In this document: positions 42,633-50,802 of the stretch, in pieces
Position numbering within the stretch: the first letter of the stretch is position 1
Layout of the letters: every line of letters starts with the position of its first letter
Assembly (NCBI GenBank): GCA_036732755.1
Contig: DAINBU010000010.1
Coordinates: forward strand, 4,689-68,688
Source of the DNA: DASRRB01 sp036732755
Lineage (GTDB): Bacteria > Planctomycetota > B15-G4 > SIAN01
Length of the DNA: 64,000 nucleotides
Direction: 5' to 3'
The notes under the pieces: model-generated
Databases searched by the model: none
Seen by the model: only the letters and a program-made list of their open reading frames with translations
What the model was told of the DNA's origin: nothing
Program-made: the position numbers and the translations under genes

Positions 42633-42663
42633 TCGGGACCTCCGCGACCCGGAGCCTAACTGC

Positions 42664-44591
42664 ATGAGTGCTGATCCGAGGGCCGACGGCCGCGACGATG
42701 CCGCGCGCTGGCGCCGCGACGTCTTCGAGCCGGCGCTGCGCGAGGCGCGGGCGGCCGACGTGCCGCCGACCACGCCGTCGGGCATCGAGCCGGCGCCGCT
42801 CTACGCGGCCGAGCGCGGACTGCCGGGCGAGCCGCCCTTCCTGACCTGCCAACGGTGTTAGCGCTCCAGATGCAACCGGGTTTGATTGAACAATCCGTCA
42901 GAAAATACCGTAAACTACCTTCGTTGATGCCGAAAAATTTCGATACAAATCCGCTCGATCCCGATTTTCCCGACAGTGTGAGGGAGGTCGAGACGACCGT
43001 CTTGCCCAAAAACGGCTATAAAACCGCCGAATTTCCGCCTGCCGCAGATACCGAGGAGCAGACNNNNNNNNNNCCGCTCTACGCGGCCGAGCGCGGACTG
43101 CCGGGCGAGCCGCCCTTCCTGCGCGGCCCCTATCCGACCATGTACCGCGGCCGCCTCTGGACGATGCGGCAGTACGCCGGCTTCGGGACGGCCGCCGAGA
43201 CGAACCGCCGCTTCCGCTTCCTGCTCGAGCAGGGGCAGGCGGGGCTCTCGACGGCGTTCGACCTGCCGACGCAGATCGGCTTCGATCCCGACCACGCGAT
43301 GGCGGCCGGCGAGGTCGGGCGCGTCGGCGTCTCGATCGCGTCGATCGACGACGTCGACGAGCTGCTGCGCGGGATCCCGCTCGAGCGCGTCTCGACGTCG
43401 ATGACGATCAACTCGACCGCCGCGATCCTGCTCGCGCTCTACGTCGCGAGCGCGCGCCGGCGCGGCGTCGCGGCGCCGCAGCTCTCCGGCACGGTGCAGA
43501 ACGACATCCTGAAGGAGTACGCGGCGCGCGGCACCTACCGCTTCCCGCCCGCGCCGTCGATGCGGCTCGTGACCGACGTGATCGCGTGGACGGCGGCCGA
43601 GGCGCCGCGCTGGAACCCGATCTCGATCAGCGGCTACCACATGCGGGAGGCGGGCTGCACGGCGGTCCAGGAGGTCGCCTTCACGCTCGCGCACGGGCTC
43701 GCCTACGTCGGCGCCGCGGTGAAGGCGGGCCTCGACGTCGACCGTTTCGCCGGCCGCCTCTCCTTCTTCTTCGCGGCGCACAACGACCTCTTCGAGGAGG
43801 TGGCGAAGTTCCGCGCGGCGCGCCGCCTGTGGGCGCGGCTGATGGAGGAGCGTTTCGCGCCGCAACGCGACGACTCGAAGGCGCTGCGCTTCCACACGCA
43901 GACCGGCGGCTCGACGCTCACGGCGCAGCAGCCCGACGTGAACGTCGTGCGCGTCACGCTGCAGGCGCTCGCCGCGGTGTTGGAGGGGACGCAGTCGCTC
44001 CACACCAACGGCTGGGACAAAGCGCTGGCGCTGCCGAGCGAGCGGTCGGCCACGCTCGCGCTGCGCACGCAGCAGGTGCTCGCGGCGGAGAGCGGCGTCG
44101 CGCGCGTGATCGACCCGCTCGGCGGCTCGCCCTACGTCGAGGAGCTGACCGACCGGATCGAGGCGGCCGCGCGTGAGCTCATCGTCAAGATCGACGGTCT
44201 CGGCGGCGCCGTGAAGGCGATCGAGGCCGGCTTCGTGCAGCAGGAGATCCACCGCTCCGCGCTCGCCGACCAGCGCGCGATCGAGAGCGGGGCGAAGGCG
44301 GTGGTGGGGGTCAACCGGCAGGTGCAGGCCGGCGAGACGCCGGCCCGGATCGGATTCCGGCTCGACGACGGGCTCGAGGCGCGGCGGCGCGAGCAGGTGG
44401 CCCTGGTCCGGTCGCGCCGCGACGCGGGGAAGGCGAAGGACGCGCGCCGCCGCGTCGCCGACGCCGCCGCGGGAACGGCCAACCTCGTCCCGCTCCTGAT
44501 CGAGGCGGTCGACGCCGGCGCGACGCTCGGCGAGCTCTGCGCCGACCTCGAAGCGGTCTTCGGGAGCTACCGCGCGCCAGTGGTCTTCTGA
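42664..44591 (+). CDS. Methylmalonyl-CoA mutase catalytic subunit, split by an assembly artefact
   Basis: The N-terminal 60 codons (42664-42843) run into foreign sequence and an N gap. The true gene resumes at 43074 in the right frame after repeating the same 48 bases. Joining the two gives about 549 residues, the size of a mutase subunit without the B12 domain. Motifs include RGPYPTMYRGRLWTMRQYAGF, LSTAFDLPTQIGFDPD, TMTINSTAAILLALY-type text (here SMTINSTAAILLAL), GTVQNDILKEY, ISISGYHMREAGC and RFHTQTGGSTLTAQQP. Tyr in YPTMY and Arg in ARGTY match methylmalonyl- rather than isobutyryl-CoA mutases as I recall them. The cobalamin-binding subunit must be encoded elsewhere. A strong inverted repeat follows 57 bases after the stop. 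Confidence 0.9.
42796..43121. repeat. 48-base exact direct repeat flanking the foreign segment
   Basis: The 48 bases at 42796-42843, starting ccgctctacgcggccgagcg, recur identically at 43074-43121. One copy is the true coding sequence; the second is the overlapping contig end. The length is typical of a k-mer overlap rather than of a transposon target duplication, and an N gap touches the second copy. Confidence 0.9.
42844..43073. other. Foreign lower-GC segment (220 bases) plus 10-N gap inserted in the mutase gene
   Basis: Bases 42844-43063 differ sharply from the surroundings: A/T-rich runs, no third-position GC bias, then ten N at 43064-43073. One frame encodes a hydrophilic peptide starting near 42855 (with LPSLMPKNFDTNPLDPDFP), unrelated to the mutase. 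It looks like part of another organism's gene joined to this contig. The origin cannot be named from the sequence. Confidence 0.85.
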
Positions 44592-44647
44592 CCGGTCGCG
44601 GCGTGTCGAGGCGAGTCGCGGCGAAACGGGAGCTCCGTGAAACACCG

Positions 44648-44679
44648 CGGCGAAACCGTGCCGAACCACGGTTTCGCCG
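44648..44679. promoter_or_regulatory. Perfect 13-base inverted repeat; terminator of the mutase gene or enhancer site for the porin promoter
   Basis: cggcgaaaccgtg (44648-44660) pairs with cacggtttcgccg (44667-44679) around ccgaac; a G-U and a C-G pair extend it. It lies 57 bases after the mutase stop and about 75-105 bases before the sigma54-like promoter of the porin. The overlapping 16-mer at 44635-44650 (ccgtgaaacaccgcgg) recurs with two changes at 46215-46230, inside the inverted repeat before the ABC operon, which favours a regulatory role. Confidence 0.5.
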
Positions 44680-44752
44680 TGTCGGAACAAGGCGGCGACG
44701 AGCGTGCCGCCTCGTCGTGAGCCGACGTCGCCGGCGCCGCGATGCGCGGGCG

Positions 44753-44768
44753 CGGACCGCGCCTTGCA
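44753..44768 (+). promoter_or_regulatory. Candidate sigma54 (-24/-12) promoter of the porin gene
   Basis: cggaccgcgccttgca has GG and GC separated by exactly 10 bases and a full TTGCA at the -12 element; the -24 part (cggacc) matches tggcac only partly. The inferred start is near 44779, about 50 bases before the porin ATG. A sigma54 activator is encoded at 49072. Confidence 0.45.
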
Positions 44769-44831
44769 CTTGCAATGGTTCGCGTCGCTCGCGGTCGGGG
44801 GCAATCAGATTCGGTCAGGGAGATCCCGTCG

Positions 44832-46157
44832 ATGCATCGTTCCGTCCTGTCGTCCGGGTCGTGTCTCGCGTTCCTCGTCCCGCTCGTCGCGCTGCCGTGC
44901 GCTACGGCGGCCGCGGCCCAGGACTCGGGCGGCGGCCTCGAGTCGCGCGTGAAGTCGCTGGAAGAGCAGCTGCGCGAGCTCCGGCAGCAGCAGCCGCCGG
45001 CGCCGGCGGCCAAGGCGGGCGAAGGCGACCTGCGCGTCTTCTGGAAGGACGGCCTGCGCCTCGAGTCGGCCGACAAGCTGATCCAACTGCGCCTCGGAGG
45101 CCGCTTCCAGGTCACGTCGCTGTTCGGCGGCAACGAGGACTTCGAGAGCGCTGGCAAGGAGATCGAGGACGGCGCCGCGTTCCGGCGCGCCCGCATCTAC
45201 CTGCAGGGCACCGTCACCGAGCGCTTCGAGTTCAAGTTCCAGTACGACTTCGCGGACACGAACAAGGTGAAGCTCGCCGACGTCTGGGGCGAGGTGAAGA
45301 AGATCCCCCTGGTCGGCAACGCGCGCGTCGGCCAGTTCTACGAGCCGGTGAGCTTCGAGCAGAACACGAGCGACTTCGACGCCGATTTCATGGAGCGTTC
45401 GGTGATGAACGCCCTCTCGCCGGCGCGCAACATCGGCGCCGCGCTGCACGACGTCTACGGCGGCCGCCTCTCCTGGTGGGCAGGTGCCTTCGTCGACGAC
45501 GGGAGCGGCGACACCGCGACCGCCCAGCGCGACGGCGACCACGCCGTCTCGGCGCGCGTCACCGGGCTGCCGATCGACGCCGACGACGACAAGACGCTGC
45601 TCCACGTGGGCGCATCGGCGAGCGTCCGCAACCCGACCTCGGGCGTCGTCACGTACTCCGCGAAGCCCGAGTCGAGCCTGGCGCCCGTCTTCATCACGAC
45701 GGGCAACCTCACGAACGTCGACGGGGCGCTGCTCCTCGGCGGCGAGATCGCGGGCCAGCTCGGGCCGGTCCACGCGGCGGCCGAGTACCTCTCCTCGCAG
45801 CTCGACGCGGACAGCCAGGGCGACCCGAAGTTCGCGGGCTGGCTCGCGAGCGCCGGCTGGTTCATGACGGGCGAGTCGTTCGCCTACAACCACGTCGAAG
45901 GCGTCTTCGCCGGGCCGAAGGTCGGCAAGTCGCTCGACAAGTCCGACGGGTACGGCGCGCTCGAGCTCTGCGCGCGCTACTCCGAGCTCGACCTGACCGG
46001 CGGCACCGTGCGCGGCGGGAAGATGCGCGACGTGATCGTCGGCGTGAACTGGTTCCTCTCGAACAACCTCAAGGTCGCGGTCGACGGCGTGAACTCGCGC
46101 GTCGAGGGGATCGGGACGGTGAACATGCTCCAATTCTGGTTCCAGGCGACGTTCTGA
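44832..46157 (+). CDS. Phosphate-selective porin O/P-family outer-membrane protein
   Basis: 441 residues from ATG 44832, which begins a clear signal peptide (GSCLAFLVPLVALPCATAAAAQ). A short coiled-coil follows (LESRVKSLEEQLRELRQQQ), as in OprO/OprP-type porins that trimerise at the base. The body has the family pattern: DGLRLESADKLIQLRLGGRFQ, FRRARIYLQGTVTERFEFKFQYDF and GQFYEPVSFEQNTSD. It ends FWFQATF, with a terminal Phe as outer-membrane signal. The family passes phosphate or other anions. A sigma54-type promoter lies upstream and an ABC importer downstream, so it may be the outer gate for the importer's anion. Confidence 0.88.
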   Translation: MHRSVLSSGSCLAFLVPLVALPCATAAAAQDSGGGLESRVKSLEEQLRELRQQQPPAPAAKAGEGDLRVFWKDGLRLESADKLIQLRLGGRFQVTSLFGGNEDFESAGKEIEDGAAFRRARIYLQGTVTERFEFKFQYDFADTNKVKLADVWGEVKKIPLVGNARVGQFYEPVSFEQNTSDFDADFMERSVMNALSPARNIGAALHDVYGGRLSWWAGAFVDDGSGDTATAQRDGDHAVSARVTGLPIDADDDKTLLHVGASASVRNPTSGVVTYSAKPESSLAPVFITTGNLTNVDGALLLGGEIAGQLGPVHAAAEYLSSQLDADSQGDPKFAGWLASAGWFMTGESFAYNHVEGVFAGPKVGKSLDKSDGYGALELCARYSELDLTGGTVRGGKMRDVIVGVNWFLSNNLKVAVDGVNSRVEGIGTVNMLQFWFQATF

Positions 46158-46191
46158 GCGTCGTCTCCTCGAGCCTCCTCCTTCGACCGGG

Positions 46192-46249
46192 GCCGTGATC
46201 GGCCACGGACGACCCGTGAAACGTCGCGGGTCGTCGCCGATCACGGCCT
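46192..46249. promoter_or_regulatory. Large two-part inverted repeat upstream of the ABC operon promoter
   Basis: ggccgtgatcggc (46192-46204) pairs perfectly with gccgatcacggcc (46237-46249). Inside, gacgacccg (46209-46217) pairs with cgggtcgtc (46228-46236). Together these make 22 base pairs with a 4-base bulge. It ends 60 bases before the sigma54 promoter. It may end transcription from the porin gene or be the activator's binding site; it contains the motif ccgtgaaacgtcgcgg shared with the region before the porin. Confidence 0.5.
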
Positions 46250-46309
46250 CTCCCGTCCTCTTTCTTCCCGTCGCGGCGCGCGTCCGCGGGGGAGCGCCGC
46301 CGCGCACGC

Positions 46310-46325
46310 CGGCACCACCATTGCC
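46310..46325 (+). promoter_or_regulatory. Sigma54 (-24/-12) promoter of the ABC importer operon
   Basis: cggcaccaccattgcc matches TGGCAC-N5-TTGC at every conserved base except the first: GGCAC at 46311-46315, five bases, TTGC at 46321-46324. The inferred start is about 12 bases downstream, leaving a leader of about 35 bases before the ATG at 46371. It fits the sigma54 activator encoded as the fourth gene of the group. Confidence 0.65.
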
Positions 46326-46370
46326 AAGGCGCGCCGCCCGTTCCCGACCGCCACTCCGAGGATCTGCACC

Positions 46371-47441
46371 ATGCCCGTCGCGCCGCGCCTCCCTCTCCTC
46401 GCCGCGTTCGCCGTCGCCGGTTCGCTCGCGGCGTTCGCGCTGCTCGACCGCCCGGCGCATGCGACGCCACCCGCCGGACCGGGCGCGCCCGCCGCCGGCG
46501 AGGTCCGCCTCGGGTACTTCCCGAATCTCACGCACGCGACCGCGATCGTCGGCGTCGAGCGCGGCCTCTTCGCCGCGGAGCTCGGAGCGGACGTCACGCT
46601 CACGACCGCGACCTTCAACGCGGGCCCCGCCGCGATCGAGGCGCTCTTCTCGGGCGCGCTCGACGCCACGTACATCGGGCCCAATCCCGCCATCAACGCC
46701 TTCGTGAAGTCGAAGGGGAGAGCGGTGCGCGTCGTCGCCGGCGCGACGTCGGGCGGCGCCTTCCTCGTCGTCGAACCGTCGATCGCCAAGGCGGCCGACC
46801 TCAAGGGCAGGAAGGTCGCCTCGCCGCAGCTCGGCAACACCCAGGACGTCGCGCTGCGCGCGTGGCTGAAGCGCGAGGGGCTCAAGGTCGAGCTGCGCGG
46901 CGCGAGCGACGTCCAGATCCTGCCGCAGGAGAACGCGCAGACGCTCGACGCCTTCAAGAACCGGCAGATCGCCGGCGCGTGGGTCCCCGAGCCGTGGGCG
47001 AGCCGCCTCGTCCTCGAGGGGGGCGGCAAGGTCCTGGTCGACGAGCGCGACCTCTGGCCCGAGCGCGCCTACGTGACGACCCACCTCGTCGTCCGCACCG
47101 AGTTCCTTTCGCAGCATCCCGACCGCGTGAAGGCGCTGCTGCGCGCCCACGTGCAGTCGGGCGCCTGGCTCGCGGAGCACGCGGACGAGGCGAAGCTCCT
47201 CGTGAACGGCGCCATCGCGCGGATCACCGGCAGGAAGCTCGACGAGAAGCTGCTCGACGCCGCGTGGAAGAACCTGACCTTCACCGACGACCCGGTCGCG
47301 TCGTCGCTGAAGAGGTCGGCGCAGGACGCGCAGGCGGCCGGGCTGCTCGACCTCGGCGGCCTCGACCTCGCCGGGATCTACGACCTCACGCCGCTGAACG
47401 ACGTCTTGAAGGAGCGCGGCCTCGCCGCGATCCGACAGTGA
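46371..47441 (+). CDS. ABC transporter substrate-binding protein (sulfonate/nitrate/taurine type)
   Basis: 356 residues with a signal peptide (LPLLAAFAVAGSLAAFALLDRPAHA). The mature protein follows the SsuA/TauA/NMT1 fold: VRLGYFPNLTHATAIVGVERGLF, ALFSGALDATYIGPNPAINAF, LKGRKVASPQLGNTQDVALRAWL and AGAWVPEPWASRLV. Such proteins bring sulfonates, nitrate or related small anions to the permease. The anion cannot be chosen here; no sulfonate monooxygenase or nitrate reductase is in view. First gene of a group under a sigma54 promoter. GTG of the ATPase overlaps its stop. Confidence 0.88.
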   Translation: MPVAPRLPLLAAFAVAGSLAAFALLDRPAHATPPAGPGAPAAGEVRLGYFPNLTHATAIVGVERGLFAAELGADVTLTTATFNAGPAAIEALFSGALDATYIGPNPAINAFVKSKGRAVRVVAGATSGGAFLVVEPSIAKAADLKGRKVASPQLGNTQDVALRAWLKREGLKVELRGASDVQILPQENAQTLDAFKNRQIAGAWVPEPWASRLVLEGGGKVLVDERDLWPERAYVTTHLVVRTEFLSQHPDRVKALLRAHVQSGAWLAEHADEAKLLVNGAIARITGRKLDEKLLDAAWKNLTFTDDPVASSLKRSAQDAQAAGLLDLGGLDLAGIYDLTPLNDVLKERGLAAIRQ

Positions 47442-48241
47442 GCCCCCGCCTGCTGCCGCGCGAGGAGCGGCCCGTCGCGATCGCCGTGAAGGAGGTCTCG
47501 AAGACCTACGGCCGCGGCCGCGACGCCGTCGTCGCGCTCGACCGCGTCGGCTTCGAGGTCCACAAGGGCGAGATCGTCTGCATCGTCGGCGCGTCGGGCT
47601 GCGGCAAGAGCACGCTGCTCCACCTGATCGCCGGCCTCGAGAAGCCGACGGCGGGCGCGCTCGGCGTCTCGGGCGGCGGCACGTCGCTCATGTTCCAGGA
47701 CCCGGCGCTCTTCCCCTGGCTCTCGGTCGCGGAGAACGTCGAGTTCCCGCTCCACTCGCACGGCGTCGCGAAGGCCGACCGCAAGGCGCGCGTCGCCGAG
47801 CTGCTCGAGCTCGTCCACCTCGAGGGCTTCGCGCGCCGCCAGCCGCACGAGCTCTCCGGCGGGATGCGGCAGCGCGTCGCGCTCGCGCGCGCGCTCGCCA
47901 ACGCGTCGCACGTGCTCCTCATGGACGAGCCGTTCGCGGCGCTCGACGCGATGATGCGCGACCGCCTGCACGAGGAGCTCGAGCGCATCGTCGCCGCCGA
48001 GCGCCTGACCGTCCTCTTCGTCACCCACAACGTGCGCGAGGCGGTCCGCCTCGGCGACCGCGTCCTCCTCTTCTCGAGCCGGCCGGGGCGTCTCGTCGCC
48101 GAGTTCGAGGTCGACCTCCCGCGCCCGCGCCGCATCGAGAGCCGCGAGGTCGCGGAGCTCGCTGCGCGCGTCTCCGACTGCCTCCAGGATCCCGGCCATG
48201 CCGTCGCCCGAGCCCCCGCCGCCGTCGCCGCCGTCTCCTGA
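47438..48241 (+). CDS. ABC transporter ATP-binding protein (sulfonate/nitrate/taurine type)
   Basis: 267 residues from GTG 47438, which overlaps the preceding TGA (GTGA). Walker A is GASGCGKSTLLHL near residues 46-58, and the Q-loop is MFQDPALFPWL. The signature is ELSGGMRQRVALARAL, Walker B VLLMDEPFAALDA, and the switch His is in FVTHNVREAVRLGD. It would drive import through the permease encoded next, whose start lies 44 bases before this gene's end. Confidence 0.93.
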   Translation: MSPRLLPREERPVAIAVKEVSKTYGRGRDAVVALDRVGFEVHKGEIVCIVGASGCGKSTLLHLIAGLEKPTAGALGVSGGGTSLMFQDPALFPWLSVAENVEFPLHSHGVAKADRKARVAELLELVHLEGFARRQPHELSGGMRQRVALARALANASHVLLMDEPFAALDAMMRDRLHEELERIVAAERLTVLFVTHNVREAVRLGDRVLLFSSRPGRLVAEFEVDLPRPRRIESREVAELAARVSDCLQDPGHAVARAPAAVAAVS

Positions 48242-49055
48242 GGCCGCCACGCCCCCCGTCCCGTCGCTCGGACGGCGCCTCGCGCGCCGCCTCGCGCCGG
48301 GCCTCGGCGCGATCGCGGTCGTGCTCGGGGTCTGGGAGGCGGTCGTCTTCAGCGGCTGGCGCCCCGAATGGGTGCTGCCCGGGCCGGGCGCGGTGCTGAA
48401 GCGCGTCGCGCACGAGCTCGCCCAGGCCGATACATGGCGGGCTCTCCAGATCACGCTCGGGCGCGCGGTGCTGGGCTACCTGATCGCGATCGTCGTGGGC
48501 GGCCTCGTCGGCCTCGCCATGACGCGGCTCCGGTGGCTGCGCTCCGCGTTCGGCGGGCTCACGACCGGGTTGCAGACGATGCCGTCGATCGCCTGGTTCC
48601 CGCTGGCGATCCTGCTGTTCCAGCTCGGCGAGCCGGCCATCCTCTTCGTGGTCGTGCTCGGCGCCGCGCCCTCGATCGCGAACGGGCTCCTCGACGCCGT
48701 CGACCAGATCCCGCCGCTGCTGGTGAAGGCCGGGCGCTCGCTCGGCGCGCGCGGCTTCACGCTCTACCGCCGCGTCGTCGTGCCGGCCGCCCTGCCGGGT
48801 TTCGTCAACGGTCTCAAGCAGGGCTGGGCCTTCTCCTGGCGCAGCCTGATGGCGGGCGAGCTGATCGTGATGATCGGCGACCGGCCCTCGATCGGGATGC
48901 GGCTCAGCCAGTCGCGCGAGCTCGCCGACGCCGAGGGGCTGCTCGCCTGGATGGTCGTCGTGCTGGCGATCGGGCTCGCGGTGCACGGCCTCGGCTTCGG
49001 CATCGCGGAGCGGCGCATGCTGGAGCGGCGCGGCCTGCTCGGCGCCGCGCGCTGA
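48198..49055 (+). CDS. ABC transporter permease (sulfonate/nitrate/taurine type)
   Basis: 285 residues. A Pro-rich N-terminus (MPSPEPPPPSPPSPEAATPP) precedes about six membrane segments in the BPD_transp_1 pattern, with LGRAVLGYLIAIVVGGLVGL and QTMPSIAWFPLAILLFQLGE. The coupling-helix motif is LVKAGRSLGARGFTLYRRVVVPAALPGFVNGL. These are typical of SsuC/TauC/NrtB. The start overlaps the ATPase gene by 44 bases; the sigma54 activator begins 17 bases after its stop, so four genes form one unit. Confidence 0.9.
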   Translation: MPSPEPPPPSPPSPEAATPPVPSLGRRLARRLAPGLGAIAVVLGVWEAVVFSGWRPEWVLPGPGAVLKRVAHELAQADTWRALQITLGRAVLGYLIAIVVGGLVGLAMTRLRWLRSAFGGLTTGLQTMPSIAWFPLAILLFQLGEPAILFVVVLGAAPSIANGLLDAVDQIPPLLVKAGRSLGARGFTLYRRVVVPAALPGFVNGLKQGWAFSWRSLMAGELIVMIGDRPSIGMRLSQSRELADAEGLLAWMVVVLAIGLAVHGLGFGIAERRMLERRGLLGAAR

Positions 49056-49071
49056 GCTACCATCGCCGCCC

Positions 49072-50673
49072 ATGCAGCGCGCACCGACTCCCTCGCTCCT
49101 GCTCGAGGTCTGGCGCGAGGTCTGCCGCCACATCGACATCGACGAGTCGCTGGCGCGCATCGCGCCGATCCTCGCACAGACGCTTCCCGTGACGCGCGTC
49201 CTCGTCCGCCGCGTCGACCGCGAGGCGCACCGGCTGGTGACGATCGCGGAAGGGAGCGTCGCGAAGGGGCCGGCCGCGCCGGCCGCCGCCCGCTCCGACC
49301 TCGACGGCGCCGCACTCGCGCTGGTCGCCGGCTGGCTGAAGCTGGACCAGGTGCAGAGCTGGCGCGCCGGCGAGTCGAGCGCGCTGCGCCGCGCGCTCGA
49401 CTCCGAGGCGGCCGGGGTGCCGCCGCGCGCGCTGGTCGCCGGCCCGCTGCGCGAAGCGGGCGACGGCGCCGCCGACGGCCTCCTCCTGGTCGAGGGGGCC
49501 GACGAGCTGGTCGAGCGCGCCAACGTCGTCGCGCTCCTGCTCGAGCCGGTGGCGGTCGCGCTCGCCAACGATCGGCGCCTCCACGAGATGGCGCGCCTGC
49601 GCGAGGCGGCCGAGGCGGAGAACCGCGCGCTCCTCTCGCGGCTGCAGCGCAACGACATCACCGAGTCGGTGGTCGGCGCCGACAGCGGGCTCAAGGACGT
49701 GATGACGCGCGTCGAGCAGGTGAGCCGCACCGACGCGCCGGTCCTGATCCTGGGGGAGACCGGTTCGGGCAAGGAGGTCGTGGCGCGCTCGATCCATGTG
49801 AAGTCGCGGCGCAGCGGCGGCCCGTTCCTGCGCGTGAACTGCGGCGCGATTCCCTCCGAGCTGGTCGACTCCGAGCTCTTCGGCCACGAGCGCGGCAGCT
49901 TCACCGGCGCGCTCGCGCAGCGGAAGGGCTGGTTCGAGCGCACCGACGGCGGGACGCTCTTCCTGGACGAGATCGCGGAGCTCCCCCCCGCCGCGCAGGT
50001 CCGCCTGCTGCGCGTGCTGCAGGACGGGAGCTTCGAGCGCGTCGGCGGGCAGCACTCGCTCAACGTCGACGTGCGCATCGTCGCGGCGACGCACCGCGAC
50101 ATGCATCAGATGATCGCCGACGGCCGCTTCCGCCAGGACCTCTGGTTCCGCATCAGCGTCTTCCCGATCCGGCTGCCGTCGCTGCGCGAGCGCCGCCAGG
50201 ACGTCGGCCCGCTCGCGCGCCACTTCGCGGAGCGCGCCGGGCTGCGGCTGCACGGCGTGCCGCTCATTCCGGGCGACGACGACATCGCGCGGCTCGAGTC
50301 CTATGCGTGGCCCGGCAACGTGCGCGAGCTCGCCGCGGTGATCGAGCGCGCGGCGATCCTGGGCGACGGCCGCCACCTCGAGATCGCGGCGGCGCTCGGC
50401 GGCGCGGCGGCCTCGGTCGCGGCCGCGCCGCCGCCGGCCGCGGCACCGTCGGACCCGGCGTCCCCGGACACGAACCACGCGTCGCTCGACGCGGCCATGA
50501 TCCGCCACATCGAAGAGGCGCTCACCGCGACGGGGGGCCGCATCGAGGGGCCCGCCGGCGCCGCCGCGCGCCTCCACGTCAATCCCCACACCCTCCGCTC
50601 GCGCATGCGCAAGCTCGGCATCGACTGGCGCCGCTTCCGTCCCGGCTCCTCGGCGACGCCCGTCCCGCGCTGA
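49072..50673 (+). CDS. Sigma54-dependent transcriptional activator (GAF-like sensor, AAA+, Fis-type HTH)
   Basis: 533 residues. About 185 N-terminal residues have a GAF-like layout (LEVWREVCRHIDIDESLARIAPILA) and end in a coiled linker. The AAA+ domain begins NDITESVVGADSGLKDVM. Walker A is LGETGSGKEVVARSIH (about 227-242), and the sigma54-contact loop is ERGSFTGALAQRKG, a GSFTGA variant of GAFTGA. Walker B is GTLFLDEIAELP, and the arginine-finger region is QDLWFRISVFPIRLPSLRER. The DNA-binding helix-turn-helix is AAARLHVNPHTLRSRMRKLG near the end. It is NorR/FhlA-like in layout. Coupling to the importer genes and the upstream -24/-12 promoters suggest autogenous control. Confidence 0.93.
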   Translation: MQRAPTPSLLLEVWREVCRHIDIDESLARIAPILAQTLPVTRVLVRRVDREAHRLVTIAEGSVAKGPAAPAAARSDLDGAALALVAGWLKLDQVQSWRAGESSALRRALDSEAAGVPPRALVAGPLREAGDGAADGLLLVEGADELVERANVVALLLEPVAVALANDRRLHEMARLREAAEAENRALLSRLQRNDITESVVGADSGLKDVMTRVEQVSRTDAPVLILGETGSGKEVVARSIHVKSRRSGGPFLRVNCGAIPSELVDSELFGHERGSFTGALAQRKGWFERTDGGTLFLDEIAELPPAAQVRLLRVLQDGSFERVGGQHSLNVDVRIVAATHRDMHQMIADGRFRQDLWFRISVFPIRLPSLRERRQDVGPLARHFAERAGLRLHGVPLIPGDDDIARLESYAWPGNVRELAAVIERAAILGDGRHLEIAAALGGAAASVAAAPPPAAAPSDPASPDTNHASLDAAMIRHIEEALTATGGRIEGPAGAAARLHVNPHTLRSRMRKLGIDWRRFRPGSSATPVPR

Positions 50674-50802
50674 CTTCGGACCTGCCGCGGCCGTCGCGCG
50701 GCCGCCGGAGCGGCGTTGGCTCCGCCCGCCGCGGCCGATAACGTCCCTCGCTTCGCGCCCGCCGTCCGGCGCGGTCGTGGTGGTGCGGGGAGCCTGAACA
50801 GC

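Noticed and set aside
42844..43073. Insertion sequence or transposon in the mutase gene
   Set aside because: No transposase, no terminal inverted repeats, an N gap at one border and 48-base identical flanks that look like a contig overlap, not a target duplication.
44648..44679. Simple rho-independent terminator of the mutase gene
   Set aside because: The hairpin is strong but has no T-tract, and its neighbouring motif recurs in the other sigma54 promoter region, so I list it as regulatory with termination as an alternative.
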